Assembly (NCBI GenBank): GCA_015501605.1
Contig: JADNRZ010000001.1
Coordinates: forward strand, 1,798,001 to 1,862,000
DNA from: Panaeolus papilionaceus
Taxonomy: Eukaryota; Basidiomycota; Agaricomycetes; Agaricales
Reading direction: 5' to 3'
DNA: 64,000 bases
Positions 25,803 to 37,956 of the stretch are shown one piece after another. Under the pieces are notes generated by a model, which was not told the origin of the DNA, searched no databases, and saw nothing but the letters and a program-made list of their open reading frames with translations. The position numbers were made by a program, and so were the translations under genes. Each line of letters starts with the position of its first letter. The stretch's first letter is position 1.

Positions 25803-26877
25803 CAATATCAGGTAGGACGGGCACCAACCTGGATGGTGAAGGTTGTTGGGATAGATGACTGCGTGTTCAACGGAGGTTGTTGAAACTACCTTGGTGTTGC
25901 TTTATATGCATCACGATACCCATGGAGTATATTTATAAGTCTGAAGCCTTCGTGCGACGTTTGAGCCATGCTGATGTCGCCCCGGATTCCGAATACAGAT
26001 AGACATGTTGACAAGCTGCAATTGTGGGTATAAACCACAAGGCCCGGCAGGCGAAACGTCAGAGACTTTATGCGAAATCACTATCCGGGGGCCGGTTTGT
26101 TGAGGATCATACAGCTCTGAGGAACTGACTTTTTGAGAGAGAACATAAATTGGTCAGCAAGGTCTCCGACGTTGAGTAAATCATAATATGCAACGCTTCG
26201 CACTTTGGTCATATCACAGGTAAGTGCATGTAGGAGGTGTATGTAAAGCAGGGCCATAACGAAATCGGATGACACTAGTTTGACACTTGGGCGCCCAAGG
26301 CCCGTCATCAGGGTCCAGCGATGACATTGTCAATAATGAGGCATCATCGGGGCGAATGATGATCGCTGGATTGCTGCCTGAACAGACGTGGTGGGAAATA
26401 CTCGGTAAGTACATTATGGATAGGTGCTTGCCGAGACCTTGTTGTCCCACAATGGGTTCATCGCCGAGATACCCTAAAACTACGGAAGAGGTATGCAATC
26501 TTGGGTGTTGCAACAGAATACCGGGCACCTGTAAGCACTGTTCGTGGTCTTTCGGGTGATGTCGCTGTCTTTTGTGATGGTCGAGTGTAAGGCTGGCTTA
26601 AATAATGGCGCTTCTGAGCGTTGAACTTTGGTTCATGTTGAAAGTAAGATTTAGAATTGTCGGTAACAAGTCGGTAGTCGGGAACCATCTGGGTCCATGT
26701 ACACATTCGTGACCTTGATGACTGTGACCAAGGTATGTCACGCATTGATTAGAATTCCCAAATTTGGCATTTCTTACTTTGGAGTCACGTTTTCAGAAAC
26801 CAGCTCCAATCATTAACACTGCTGCTTTGACGAACTTAATCTAACACTACACTACCATCTGCCCTAGTTTTAACACC
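25803..26877. other. Gene-poor 1.07-kb spacer between RTA1-like and VID27 genes
   Basis: This is the longest gene-free stretch of the window. Short reading frames on both strands lack codon or domain logic. A fragment near 26359-26404 (LLPEQTWWEIL) vaguely resembles an F-box start and ends at a gtaagt, but nothing around it continues the domain. It may be an old gene relic or chance. Confidence 0.4.
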
Positions 26878-29818
26878 ATGAATATCTTCAGAAATCGTAA
26901 TACTATCTTATTACTTACCATCTTGATCTTCGTAAACTCACCCTTTACTTCTTTCTAGTCATCGGTAGAGTGTGGCGTTCGTGTCCCTTTCATCATCTTC
27001 TTTTGTTTTAAGCCGCAAACTAACTTTGTCGCGACAAATCCCGATTTTCAGAAGATCCTAATGCAGCGGAAGTTGTCAAGATTCCAGATGGTGAGAACAA
27101 TGGCACCAACTTCTTTCAAATTCTTCATGTTATGAGCACAGGTCAGCTTTTCTTGGTTCGACCAGGCAATATCAGAACGTCTAGAGAATGCATGTAAGTT
27201 GAAGGGGAAAACCTATGATCGCGTCTTTTCTCTTATGAAATCTTTTCAGCTATAATGATTGTATGGCTGCGATCCGTCGATTTCCATCAGTTGAACACAA
27301 CTTCCAACTTGTAATCACGAAAGTATACGAAGACGGAGATCAAGAACTTCTGCAGGACGAAGACGAAAGTATGTTTTATCGTGTATGTTTGAAATCCATC
27401 ATATATTCTTATTGCATTTGTCCCTCTTAGCGGATGAAGAAAAGGTGTTTCTCATTGGCGAAGAACTCGAATTTCGCGCCGGACAAACGGACGGAGAACC
27501 CAACTTCGTTTGGAGAGATTTAAATGGGGACGTTGACGAGTTTTTCGAGTTTGTTGCCGCGGAGACCAATGCGCCAACACGGGCGTTTTTCGAGACCTGC
27601 ATGTATCGGGCCATGTATGAACGCAAATACAAGAGGAGTGCGGAAGGAGTTGCGGATAACGCTCTGTCAGAGTTTATATGGCAGTGAGTGTTTAATCACT
27701 CCCTTTTTTCATGACCGGATCTTGATCTCGTTGAAGACCCCCAGCTCCCAAGACCGTTCCTCGTCGCAAGGTCTCCAAAAAGGCGGAAACAACAACCTCC
27801 CAGGAACCAATCGTCATTCCGGATGAACCAGAGGAGGTTGTCGAGAGGGCTCCCTCATCACCTCCAGCCCAGAAATCGCAGGCACATGTCCAAAAAGAGG
27901 ACTCATTCCTTTCGCAAATGGATACCCTACTCGAAAGAGAAGTTGAACTCTATGTCTGGAACGTCCCTGAGGAAAGATTTGACCATGGTGGTATCGTCAT
28001 GTCCAGATTAGTTAGGCAAAAGAATGCCAACTTCGTGTACTGGCTCATTGCAAGCAACGAACGTGGCATACTTCTCGCCCATAGAATCACCTCGGACATG
28101 AATCACAAGTTCTCCCAAAGGGTGCAATCTCTGACATGGAACAATCTCGGTGATGATGGTGCACAGACAAGTTGGTTGATTCGATGCCCTACGGCAGAAG
28201 ACTACGACTACTTTAACGAGATATTTACTAAATGTCTCTGGGAATCATTGTATCAGTCTCCATGGGGTAAAATCAAGGTGCGTTCTTTCAGCGAACTAAA
28301 GGATTGGGGGTCTCATAAATTCACTTAGCCCGAGGAACAAAGCTACATCTTGAGCGCAAATCAGGATGTTGAGATGAAGGATGTATCTGACGAAGAGGAC
28401 GACGAAGATGAGGTCGCTTCTGAACTCGATCCTGATGAAGGTGAATACCATTTTTCTCTTTTTTTAAAAAACAAGCGCTGTTGCTCACCGCAACACAGAG
28501 GCAAGCGACGAGGATGAATACGCTGAGGAGGAGGAGGATACACCATCGAGTTTACCTGGCGACCGCAACTCGCAACTTACAGTGGGCTACAAGGGTGACC
28601 GCTCTTATGTCGTTCGAGGCAACAATATCGGTGTCTTCAATCACACCAACGACCACAACGTCAAGTACTATGCCACCATCAGTAACCTCTCCACCCCCAG
28701 CGGCAAGTCTTTCAAACCTAAACATGTATGTTTTTTTTTCCAGCCTGATTGACAAAACCAACTCATGATGAGTCAGGTCATGTTGCATGAACAAGACACG
28801 AAGATGGTGCTTCAAAATCCCCAAGAGCCCAACTCGCTCTACAGCATGGATATCGAACGTGGGAAGATTATAGAAGAGTGGAAGGTTCACGACGACATCA
28901 CAGTCGATCATATCGCTCCTGACAACAAATTCGCCCCAACCACGCGAGAACAGACGCTCGTTGGAGTGTCACATAACGCTCTTTTCAGAATCGACCCCCG
29001 TGTTTCAGGGACGAAGCTCGTTGACAGTCAATTTAAGCAGTATACCAGTAAAAACAAGTTCTCGGGCGTCACAACCACTGCGGCGGGAAAACTGGCGATC
29101 GCTAGTGAAAAGGGAGACATTCGACTGTTCGACTCGATCGGGAAGATTGCCAAAACTGCCCTCCCCCCTCTTGGAGACCCCATCATTGGTATTGACGTGA
29201 CGGCAAACGGAAGGTATATTGTTGCAACAACAAAGACTTACCTTCTTCTGATCGATACCTTGATTGGGGAGGGTAAGTATGCGGGCCAATTGGGCTTTGA
29301 TAGAAGCTTCCCCGCTACGGCAAAACCCCAACCCAAACGACTTCAACTTAACAATCAGCATGTCATGTACATGGGAGAAATTTCATTTACACCTGCCAGG
29401 TATGGCTTCATTTCCGCTGTTGCTGTGAATATAGGTTATTGAATACGGCTCGATTCAAGGTTTAATCAAGGCGAAGGACAGGAAGAAAATGCCATTGTGA
29501 CTTCTTCGGGTCAGTATGTTATCGCTTGGGACTTTGCCAAAGTCAAGAAGGGGAGACTGGATCAATACGAGATCAAGAAATACGAGGATCATGTCGTTCA
29601 AGACAGCTTCAAGTTTGGTGATGATAAAGAAATCGTGAGTCCGATTTGGTGATGATAGCGCGTGAAGTTGTTCTGATGTCAAACTTCTCTAGATTGTCGC
29701 TCTCAACAACAACGTGTTGACCGTGAACAAGAAAAACTTGAAAAAGCCAACACGTCAGTCTCTCGGCCCATCGCTTGCTGCGGCCAGTCATTCCAGCATT
29801 GTCAACTCTCCTTACTAA
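26878..29818 (+). CDS. VID27: Vid27 family protein
   Basis: This 767-residue cytoplasmic protein belongs to the Vid27 family, named for vacuolar import and degradation of gluconeogenic enzymes in yeast. It has twelve exons: 26878-26896, 26959-26976, 27052-27090, 27142-27193, 27250-27368, 27431-27683, 27737-28277, 28329-28440, 28499-28725, 28777-29399, 29460-29634 and 29693-29818. The N-terminal PH-like region starts MNIFRNLIGRVW, and a central PH-like block follows (LEREVELYVWNVPEERFDHG). After an acidic spacer (DEEDDEDEVASELDPDE) comes the C-terminal beta-propeller (SGVTTTAAGKLAIASEKGDIRLFD). The first two exons are 19 and 18 nt, and joining them restores the family start. Confidence 0.94.
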
Positions 29819-30106
29819 AGCATTTGGGGCTTCTTTCCCATGTATGTACAACATCAACATCTGCCGTACCCTATGAACATAGACTGCCATCCAGGAACTG
29901 TAATGTCTGTGTTATGTTTCCCAATCTATTAATTCGCGCCCATATAGAACAAATAGTATATGAAAAGCAAATGAATCCAAGGTTCGTTAGTTTCTAGAGG
30001 GACTATTCCACCGAATTGTTATTTCCCATCAAGACGAGATGAAATCATCCAAAGGATGTGCCCTAGCTTGGATAGGGTCGATATGGTGAGGGATGAGAAA
30101 GGCAAT

Positions 30107-30761
30107 TCAGCTCTTTTCTGACCGAGGAAGAGGAGCGTGAGGTTGACGATAGCGGCCGTCTCTGGAGTCTACATAACGTCCGATGCCTAGATGCCAACAT
30201 ATACGTGGAATCATAAGAGTGAGACCGAGGATAAAAGTTGTCCAAAGCATTGGACTCCAGGAGGCAAAATCCCATTTCTGGTCGCCGAGTGCCCATAGGG
30301 TTATTAGAAGGTGAAATATGTCACCCATGAGCAAGGGTGTAAGTAGGGCAAAAACTATCTTCTCTTGAAGTGCCGGTTGGTCTTTTAGATGTGTTCGTAC
30401 GGCAGAGAGGACAAATAGGTTAACGAAACCTAACAGAGCACATGCATGAGCGAGTTGAAGGAGTGTTACGAGAGTAGCTCGAGCCAGATGTGTTGGTGGG
30501 GCTACTCCTCTGGGCCACGCAGCTTGTGAGTTGTGCGCCTGAAAAAATAAGGATCAGATATCGTGTTTATAATTTTGGGTATTGTGAACCTACAGCTATG
30601 GGATCGCTAGGTAAGATGAGTATTTTTTTGACTATACCAGAAGGGGGAAAGACTTACACCAGCGAACCCAAGAAGCCAAGGGTTGTTAGAAATGGTTCAT
30701 AGGCGCCAAAACAAAAGTAATAGAAATCTGGAATTGCTGAATATGTGGTGATTGAGGACAT
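30107..30761 (-). CDS. DUF7704 four-TM membrane protein
   Basis: A 182-residue hydrophobic protein of a fungal family of unknown function. Exons are 30761-30658, 30606-30594 and 30538-30107. The N terminus (SAIPDFYYFCFGAYEPFLTT) is the family hallmark and leads into TM1. Later segments include AHACALLGFVNLFVLSAV, LLTPLLMGDIFHLLITLWAL and SPMLWTTFILGLTLMIPRI, which give four predicted helices, ending in LGIGRYV. Exon 2 is a 13-nt microexon that supplies the DPIA residues before AHNSQAAWP and is needed to keep frame. The gene converges with VID27. Confidence 0.8.
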
Positions 30762-31448
30762 GATGGTGGATGGTATAGGTGAGGGAATGTGGAACATATT
30801 TAACAAGACGGGATTTCAGGGCTTATAACTTCATGGATCTAGGTGACCCCATTGAGATTTTAATATTATTAAAGGGGAACGAGCATAAGAATGATCAGAA
30901 CTAATCATCCCACTCGGTACCGCATTGTTTATAACCGGCCCTGAACTCGTACTTTAAAAACAATTAAATTCGCTTATTTTCCTTTAACTTACATATTCAA
31001 GGTCCATCGTAAACCAAGGCTGGCAAATTTTTGATTTTCGTTTTGCTTTCTGCCTAATGGCGAGGACCAAGATAAATTATATATATTGCAGGATATAATG
31101 CTCGTTATTTACTTTGTTTTTATTTTCAACGAGCTTCGCTTCCCGCTGACATTTTTATTTTTTATTTTTTATTTTTATTGTTTTGACATGGACATTTCAT
31201 TGATATCTGTCTCAGCCACCATCCCCGTGTTTTCTCCCTTTTCATTTGTATTTATCTTTTGTGCTGCGCAATTAAGTTCAACCTTGTGCAACCATATGGA
31301 AATCAATCAGTCCCAATATCAATAGCTCAGTAAACAAGGGAGAAGAAAGTTTGACCTTGAGATAATTCCACCATATGAGACAGTTCACTCCGACGCACAA
31401 GAATAGTTCTCACCCAATGAATCCCATCTTCAGGTTTCGACCCTATCT
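30762..31448. other. Bidirectional promoter region DUF7704 gene / FEX gene
   Basis: 687 bp between divergent starts. It is AT-rich with repeated ttttattttt blocks (31153-31182) upstream of the exporter. No coding exon recognised. Confidence 0.4.
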
Positions 31449-32710
31449 ATGGTCACAGACATAGCTTCGTCCAGTAGTAGTAGTAGTAGGGATCCTGAAG
31501 TTCCTTCTCGTTCTGATGCAGAGGATACCAAAGAGACAGCAGAAGCTGAGACTGTGGAAAGGCCACCCTCACGAGCTGAAGGCATTCCATCCAGCAAGGT
31601 CTATGCTCCTCTCTCATTCCCAGTTCTGGCCCTTCTCATGCCAGCCTCTGTGCTTGGGGTTCTGGCACGTTTGGGTCTTTTAGCTCTCATGGACTACGAC
31701 GGGCACAGCGTCTTTCCCCTTGCCTACGTTCAAGCCGTTGGCTGCTTGATCATGGGCTTCGCAATCAAGTTGAAAGAGCCAATGGGCCTCTAGTGCGTAT
31801 TGTATACAATAAACTACTGTGTGCTGTTTCACTGAACACTTATACTTCCATAGCTATGGTCCATTATATACGGCGTTAACGACAGGCATGCCAATCTTGC
31901 TGCACAACTTGCACTCATTAAAACCAAACTGACTACTCGTCATCCCTTAGGCTTTTGTGGATCATTAACCACATTTTCCAGCTGGCAACTGGATGTCTTT
32001 AATGCATGGATAAATGCACATCACTTTTCCCGTGGGGGATTGCAGAATGTGTGTAGTTACAATCTATCTATCGCTCTAAACCCCTCTTATTTAAAGATCA
32101 GTTTCTGGATGGTGTTGGCCTCTTGGCCATTACACTCTCGCTTTCGCTTGCTTCTCTTGCCTTTGGACAGTTGATCGCATCTGCCTTGGCACCTCATATC
32201 CCCCGTTTCACGACTCCAGGTCGTGTATACCAATACAGTCTTAGTGGTCTCGCTATCCTCACCTATTTTGCAATCCTATTACCCTACTTTCTTCTTCCTT
32301 TCGGACTTCGCCATGAAGTGACCGCTGCACTCGTGTTTTCATATCCGGGTGCTCTTCTTCGTTACCTTTTATCCATATCCCTCAATTCCCGATCTAAAGC
32401 CCTGCCTCTGGGTACACTGACAGCAAATTCTTTGGGTACAGCCCTACTAGCAGCCTTTCACGTCCTTCAGAGCACCGTTGTACCACCGTCAGCCCACACA
32501 TGTTCCATCTTGCAAGGTTTAATCGACGGCCTGTGCGGCAGTCTAACTACAGTCAGCACGTTTGCTGCAGAAGTTTATGATCTTGGACTGTTCAAAGCGA
32601 CTAGATATGTTTTGGCCAGTTGGTGTTGTGGACAAATCCTGATGGTTTTGGTGTTCGGGTCGTCATTATGGACAGGGCATGTCGAAAAAACACCTACATG
32701 TATTTACTAG
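31449..32710 (+). CDS. FEX1: Fluoride export protein FEX (double-CrcB type)
   Basis: This 360-residue plasma-membrane channel exports fluoride; fungal FEX is a fused pair of CrcB domains. Exons are 31449-31792, 31854-31885, 31951-32048 and 32102-32710. Both halves carry the fluoride-path signature: GFCGSLTTFSSW in the first and GLCGSLTTVSTFAAE in the second, each with a preceding Asn/Gly helix (YVQAVGCLIMGF and LTANSLGTALLA). The N terminus is a Ser/Glu-rich cytosolic tail with a Ser run encoded by AGT repeats. Intron 2 (31886-31950) uses a GC donor (acag|gcatgc), required to rebuild LTTGFCGSL. Confidence 0.93.
31473..31489 (+). repeat. (AGT)n trinucleotide repeat in the FEX N-terminal tail
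   Basis: Five tandem AGT copies encode part of a poly-Ser run early in the FEX protein. Length is likely polymorphic between strains. Confidence 0.6.
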
Positions 32711-32988
32711 AGCTACCGAAAATAGACAGTACTCTTCGATATCTGTGATAATAAAATATCAAGATTGTGCACGACGCGTATGTTTATTTTGATCAAGGTC
32801 CACACAATTATAGCAGATGTATCTTTACATGATAAGATTTTGAGATCTAGAGCGGGTGATCATCATATACAAAAGCGCACAGCCCAAATCGGAGTTGCAA
32901 AACAGGTGTAACTCGCAGTTGTCAATTCATTCAACTTGGACAACACCATCGTTCGGCTGAAAAGGTGACTCTTCAGCTGCTCGTGAGG

Positions 32989-34727
32989 ATGGCCACAAAG
33001 CAAAAGGCAACACCAGAGGACCCTCGGCAAGAGGAAGAAGAAGTCAGCGGCAATGGAGAGGGAGATGAGATTATGGAGGAAGTGGAGGAACAAGAAGAAG
33101 GTTACTGTGAGTTCTTTTTCCGACAACTCTTCACATCGAGTTTATCTCTTTCCGTCACGAGTGCTTGGTGGCTTTCCCTCTTTGAACCTTTGACTGATGG
33201 AACTTTACGATTCAGCCTCATCTACGCCTACATCTACCCTAACATGGATCAGCTGGTTCTGCTCCTTGCCTGGCCATGAATACTTTTGCGAGGTCACTGA
33301 GGACTTTATCGAGGATGATTTCAATCTAACAGGCCTAAACACGCTTGTTCCATTCTGGAAAGAGGCTATGGAAATGGTATTGGATGTTGAACCAGGTGTG
33401 GCTGCTGTTCAGGGATCGTAGATGTTACGACTCCCTTTGTCCTTGATGCGACTAGTATACTTATTCCCCCACTGAAGATGAAGATACCTCCAAGATCCCA
33501 GACGTTTCAATTGTTGAATCGTCTGCGGAAATGCTCTATGGTCTTGTTCATCAGCGGTACATTTTGACGCGCATGGGACTCCAGGCGATGGTAAATCTCG
33601 CTCTCGCTTGTCATCACTGAAGATATGCTCGTTACTAACAAGCGACCGTGTTGTTTCTAACTACTTTTTATAACCTACAGGCAGAAAAATACGAGAGTGG
33701 CGTATTTGGAACATGTCCGCGTGTTTATTGCGTTGGATGCAACGTTGTTCCTTGCGGGCGGGTTGACATTCCGGGTAGCGATACCGTCAAGCTGTTCTGT
33801 CCCAATTGCAACGACATCTATGTTCCACCAAGCAGCAGATTCCAAGGGGTTGATGGTGAGAGTGGTATATTCGTTCATTCAAACGGGCGATCTAACGTTG
33901 TCATTTCTATATTGTTGCAAAGGCGCCTTTTTTGGAACTACATTTGCCCATCTCTTCTTCCAGACTTATCGCGAACTAGCACCGGCACCGTTCTGGAAGG
34001 CACCCTCTTCTGGCGGGGGCTCTCCCTTATCGCCCAAGAGTCCTACAGGGGCCGGCTCGAAACCCATAGCACCATTTGCCAACCCTAATCCTCATGGCGG
34101 CCAAAAACGTGCAGCTGGCTATGTCTATGTTCCCAGGATCTACGGATTCAAAGTTAGTGAGCGTGCAAAGAGTGGCCCGAGGATGCAGTGGTTGAGGTTG
34201 CGCCCAGAGAGTCCGGAAGAATTGGACTCGGTAGATTGGAGGGGTCGATGGATAAATGAAGATTACGACTATGATGACGAAGAAGAGGAAGAAGAGGAAG
34301 ATAGGCAAATGGAATATTTTGATCCTGTAAGCTATTCCTTCTACGGGGTGGTCGATTTTAAAGTCTTATAAAATCAAAACAATAGGATGTCGCTGAAGGC
34401 GAGGATGACGACGACGACGAAGAGGAGGAGGAAGAGGAGACGGGGCCAAGACCTGGTCAACACGATGTACCAGTGGCTACGCGCACATTTGGGACACAAT
34501 CTACATCGGGTATTCAGTCCGCACGAACAATGGCAGTAGATGCACGACCACAAGTGCTTGCTCAGAAGTTGCAAGATCCCGGGTTCGTTGAACGTACGAC
34601 CAAGATGGGCATCGACTGGTCTAAATTCAGGAATGCTCGAGGAGAGCTCATATTTGACCCTCAAGGTGCAGGGCAAGTACGAATGGTGCATGAATGGGCG
34701 CCTAGGGCAGATACTCAACGGGCATAA
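32989..34727 (+). CDS. Casein kinase 2 regulatory beta subunit, extended
   Basis: This is the regulatory subunit that dimerises and docks CK2 catalytic subunits, here 443 residues. Exons are 32989-33106, 33216-33395, 33478-33590, 33681-33855, 33923-34326 and 34386-34727. The core is canonical: [17 protein letters not shown], the acidic loop [27 protein letters not shown], the zinc finger CPRVYCVGC with later CPNC, and [26 protein letters not shown] ends the core. Beyond it lies a tail of about 170 residues with two acidic runs ([24 protein letters not shown]) and a conserved-looking end ([15 protein letters not shown]). The usual animal form stops near 215 residues. Confidence 0.93.
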
Positions 34728-34943
34728 AGAGAACTTTTAACTTTAATGAACTGTCATTTTATCCGTTTCCCTTTTTTTCTCCTTTTTTTCACATTTTCCT
34801 CTCAACGATTTCATAAAGCTTTCAACGAGCTATCGAGTTGAAAGATTGTATAGATAAGATTAGATTAGTATGAATGCCGATAATGCCGAGCGGTGTTTTA
34901 AACGTGCGAATAAGGGCTATACAGTATCTCAAGCCTCCTCGCT

Positions 34944-34949
34944 CACGTG
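34944..34949. promoter_or_regulatory. CACGTG E-box upstream of eL36
   Basis: TCACGTGA palindrome, 78 bp before the start codon of the eL36 gene. Same core and similar distance as at the IDH promoters. Confidence 0.45.
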
Positions 34950-35026
34950 ATCTGATGGACGGAAGCGAAGCAAGTTAGAAAATCTCTCTGAACGCTACTA
35001 ACGCTCTCCTCAAGACCTCAAGAAAA

Positions 35027-35535
35027 ATGGTGCGAACCAGTGAGTGTCGAAATTTTGCTGGTTTTATAGATGAAATTGCAGGGAGAAATGCTGAACGTAC
35101 GATGAAATTGAATTGTAGACCTCCGCTACGGTCTCAACCACGGCCACCCTACCACTGCTCTCCCCAAGGCCGTTCGCCCCAGCCACCGTAAGGGCGTTTC
35201 TTCGACCAAAACCAAATTCGTTCGCTCTATTGTGCGTGAGGTTGCTGGATTCTCGGCATATGAGAGGCGAGTGATGGAGTTGTTGAGGAACTCCAAGGTG
35301 CGTTTTATTACATGTTTATTTGAAATATTATGATTTAAACTGATGTATTTGTTTGAATCTTATAGGATAAGAAGGCAAGGAAGTTGACCAAGAAGAGGGT
35401 GAGTGAATTGAAGAAATAGGGAGTTGTAGGTATATTGATATTGATAACTGATAACAGCTCGGTACCCTACTCCGCTCGAAGCGCAAACTCGAGGAGCTGG
35501 GAACTGTTATCCAGGAGAGCAGGAGAGCCCATTAA
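35027..35535 (+). CDS. RPL36: 60S ribosomal protein eL36
   Basis: This gene encodes a 100-residue basic large-subunit protein. Exons are 35027-35039, 35119-35297, 35366-35398 and 35458-35535; the first coding exon is just 13 nt (MVRT plus one base). The [12 protein letters not shown] start, [17 protein letters not shown] helix and KRKLEEL near the end match the family over its full length. A short first exon right after the ATG is common for fungal ribosomal protein genes. Confidence 0.97.
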
Positions 35536-35977
35536 AATTGCGATTATTGGATGCTATGTACCTATGTGTAATCGACCGGAGATATGAGAAAATATAAGCA
35601 TGCCTCACAAAGATTGAGAAGGATTTATATGGGTGATTGATTATAGTCCGCCGAGGGGATTGCGTATGTATTGAACGATTCATAAGCATGAAAAGGGCCG
35701 AATGATTATATAATATTTGATGACAGATTATGCTTACTCTTTGGATAAAAGCTAGTTCCGAATTTAATTTTTTTGAATCTTTTTTTAACATTTGTCTCTC
35801 TCTCATGGCAACACTTTCACCCCCCATACTACTAATAGAGCAAGATCATCGTCGACTTCTCTTCATTCCCCAACAACAACTCTTCTTGGTCGTAGGTCTT
35901 CAAATTCAAATTTAAAACAACAAGAACAACAAGAACAACGTCCTCCTCAACCTCCTTCAACCCCGCAGCAACCTCAA
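35536..35977. other. Intergenic region between eL36 and the VTT gene
   Basis: 442 bp. Its last part (35792-35977) is open in the frame of the downstream gene without an in-frame ATG and is low complexity (Ser/Gln/Pro). Part of it may be coding if an upstream exon supplies the start. Confidence 0.35.
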
Positions 35978-37353
35978 ATGCAGTCCTTTTTATCCATCCT
36001 AATTCAATGGTTACATGTTCCACAAAAACACGCCTTCTCTTGGTCAACCCCCTCAACACCACGTTCAAGTTCAGATGATTTGGTTTTACCCCTCTCTGCT
36101 TCAGCAACAACTGTCTCATTCAAGATTGAGCCTCCTCCATCCGTATTGTCTTCCAAATCCTATTCTTGGCATGACCGTTTGCCTTCAGTACGTCTTCACT
36201 TTTTTTAAATCTTACTTCGTCTTATATCTATTTCATTTAGATCAACGCTTCCATATTCCTAGTCATTCTTCTTCTTCCGACTTCAACCGCCTTTGTTTTA
36301 TGGTGTCTTTCCACCCTACCCATATCTATGGCATGGCCACACAACCTTGCAGATCTAGCTCAACTTGGTCGTGAACTACAGGGTTACTCTCAGAGTAGTT
36401 GGTTGGCTTTGTCTCATGTTGCAGGTGTAATGGCAATATCTGCCATTTGGAAACACGCCTGGTCCATACCCGGCAGCGTGCTCTGGGTATGTGCCTAAAT
36501 TAGTAACCCGAACCACATCCAATCGTCTGACTTTTTTTATTTTATTTTTTATTTCCCCTCTTTGTTCATCCTCATTTTAGAATGTCCTGGCAGGAGCTCT
36601 ATTCTCTCCGTTCTATGCAACAATTCTTCTAACAGCTCTCACAACTATTGGCTCATTATGCGCAACTTTACTCGCTGCCCCTCTTGGTCCATTTCTCACC
36701 ACTTTGTTTCCTCGAGCGTTAGACATGACCCGGACAGCTCTCAACGGCGGTTCAGATTCCGATCAAAACCCTTCGTCTTTGTCACAAAACTCAAAATCTT
36801 CGGCTTGGGTTCGCCTTTCCGTTCTTCGACTCATCGGCGTAGTTCCTTGGTCTGGTATAAACATCGCCTGCGGAGTCTGCGGAGTCTCTTTGAAGGACTG
36901 CATGCTAGGTACTTTCATTGGCTGTTTGCCATGGACCGCAGTCACCTGTCAGGTATCTACCCCGAACCATTCTAATTGAAACATATATCCTCACTAACCA
37001 ATCTACTTTTTCCGAAGATCGGCGATATCCTCCAAACGGTTGCTTCTTCCCCTTCTCCAACACCTCAAACCGTATCATCACTATTGGCCACACCGGAACT
37101 TATCATCAAACTCATCGCTCTCTCCGTGTTATCCCTTGCTCCGATACTTGGCCGTGCCCAACTCAAAGCCATCATTTCCTCATCACGCTCCATGGATGAC
37201 GATAAGCAAAAGATGTCAAAATGGGTTTGGGTTCAGGAATGGAGGACGAAAATTCGAATTTCCTCACGCTCTCGAGCCCGTGCACAGGACCAGCACAAGT
37301 TGGCAATCCTGGTGGATGAAAAGCGGGCACTCGAAGAAGACCTTGCGTCATGA
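35978..37353 (+). CDS. VTT-domain (TMEM41/Tvp38-like) membrane protein
   Basis: An integral membrane protein of the DedA/VTT group, whose eukaryotic members act as lipid scramblases or sit at Golgi and ER. Exons from the first in-frame Met are 35978-36187, 36241-36486, 36581-36952 and 37018-37353 (387 residues). After a disordered N terminus, TM1 is SIFLVILLLPTSTAFVLW. The VTT core runs IPGSVLWNVLAGALFSPFYA, a long loop, then LRLIGVVPWSGINIACGVCG and FIGCLPWTAVTCQIGD. The C terminus is a charged helix (HKLAILVDEKRALEED). The start is uncertain because the frame is open upstream to 35789. Confidence 0.75.
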
Positions 37354-37956
37354 TCGCCTCATTAACAACCTCCTAACTGTAACCTCCTAACCATTCATTA
37401 CAGCATTCAAGGGCGACCTAACGTGACGATTCGTTGCCCTAAACCCCAAACCCTCACGGGACGCACTTGGGGTAATGTTCCCTTGTAGTAACACCAGCGC
37501 GGCGCACTTTGCCACCATACGCTCCACTCACGCATAACTCCATCACTGTTTCAGTTCCACTTTGCATTATATTTGACATCGACCATTGCTTCATTCTTCA
37601 CGACCTTTTATGACCTTCCGCATATTTCAAGAGTACATTTCTTCGGGATGCACTGTTTTCACCATTAATCGCTTGCATATCTATAATTACACCTATTTTT
37701 CTCCGGATGCGCATTTACAGCACTTTCTTTTCTCCTTTGCTTTTGTCATTTTTATTTTGTGCGTCATTATCTCAATGATACCCTCATATCATTCGCATTA
37801 CCCCCTTTCTAATGTTTGTAATTGTCTGGTCTGTTAGAAATTAAGATAGCCATGCGTTGGAAACATATGCGAAGCTTCTACTAGATACATTGCATGCTGG
37901 GAAGGAATGGGATATAAGTAGTGTAGAAATCACTCAAAACAAAAAATCAGTATATT
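37354..37956. other. Tail-to-tail intergenic region VTT gene / mitochondrial carrier
   Basis: 603 bp of presumed 3'UTRs. The frame at 37586-37837 is hydrophobic but has no homologous look or splice context. No gene called. Confidence 0.4.

Noticed and set aside
26359..26404. F-box gene starting at LLPEQTWWEIL
   Set aside because: Only about ten residues resemble an F-box. Downstream sequence has no continuing domain or workable splice, so it is not called as a gene.
35792..35977. Extension of the VTT protein upstream to 35792
   Set aside because: No ATG in that frame and a stop just before 35789. It could be coding only with an unseen upstream exon, so the first in-frame Met at 35978 was used.
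37586..37837. Hydrophobic 83-residue frame in the tail-to-tail spacer
   Set aside because: AT-driven hydrophobicity, no splice context and no recognised motif; most likely 3'UTR.
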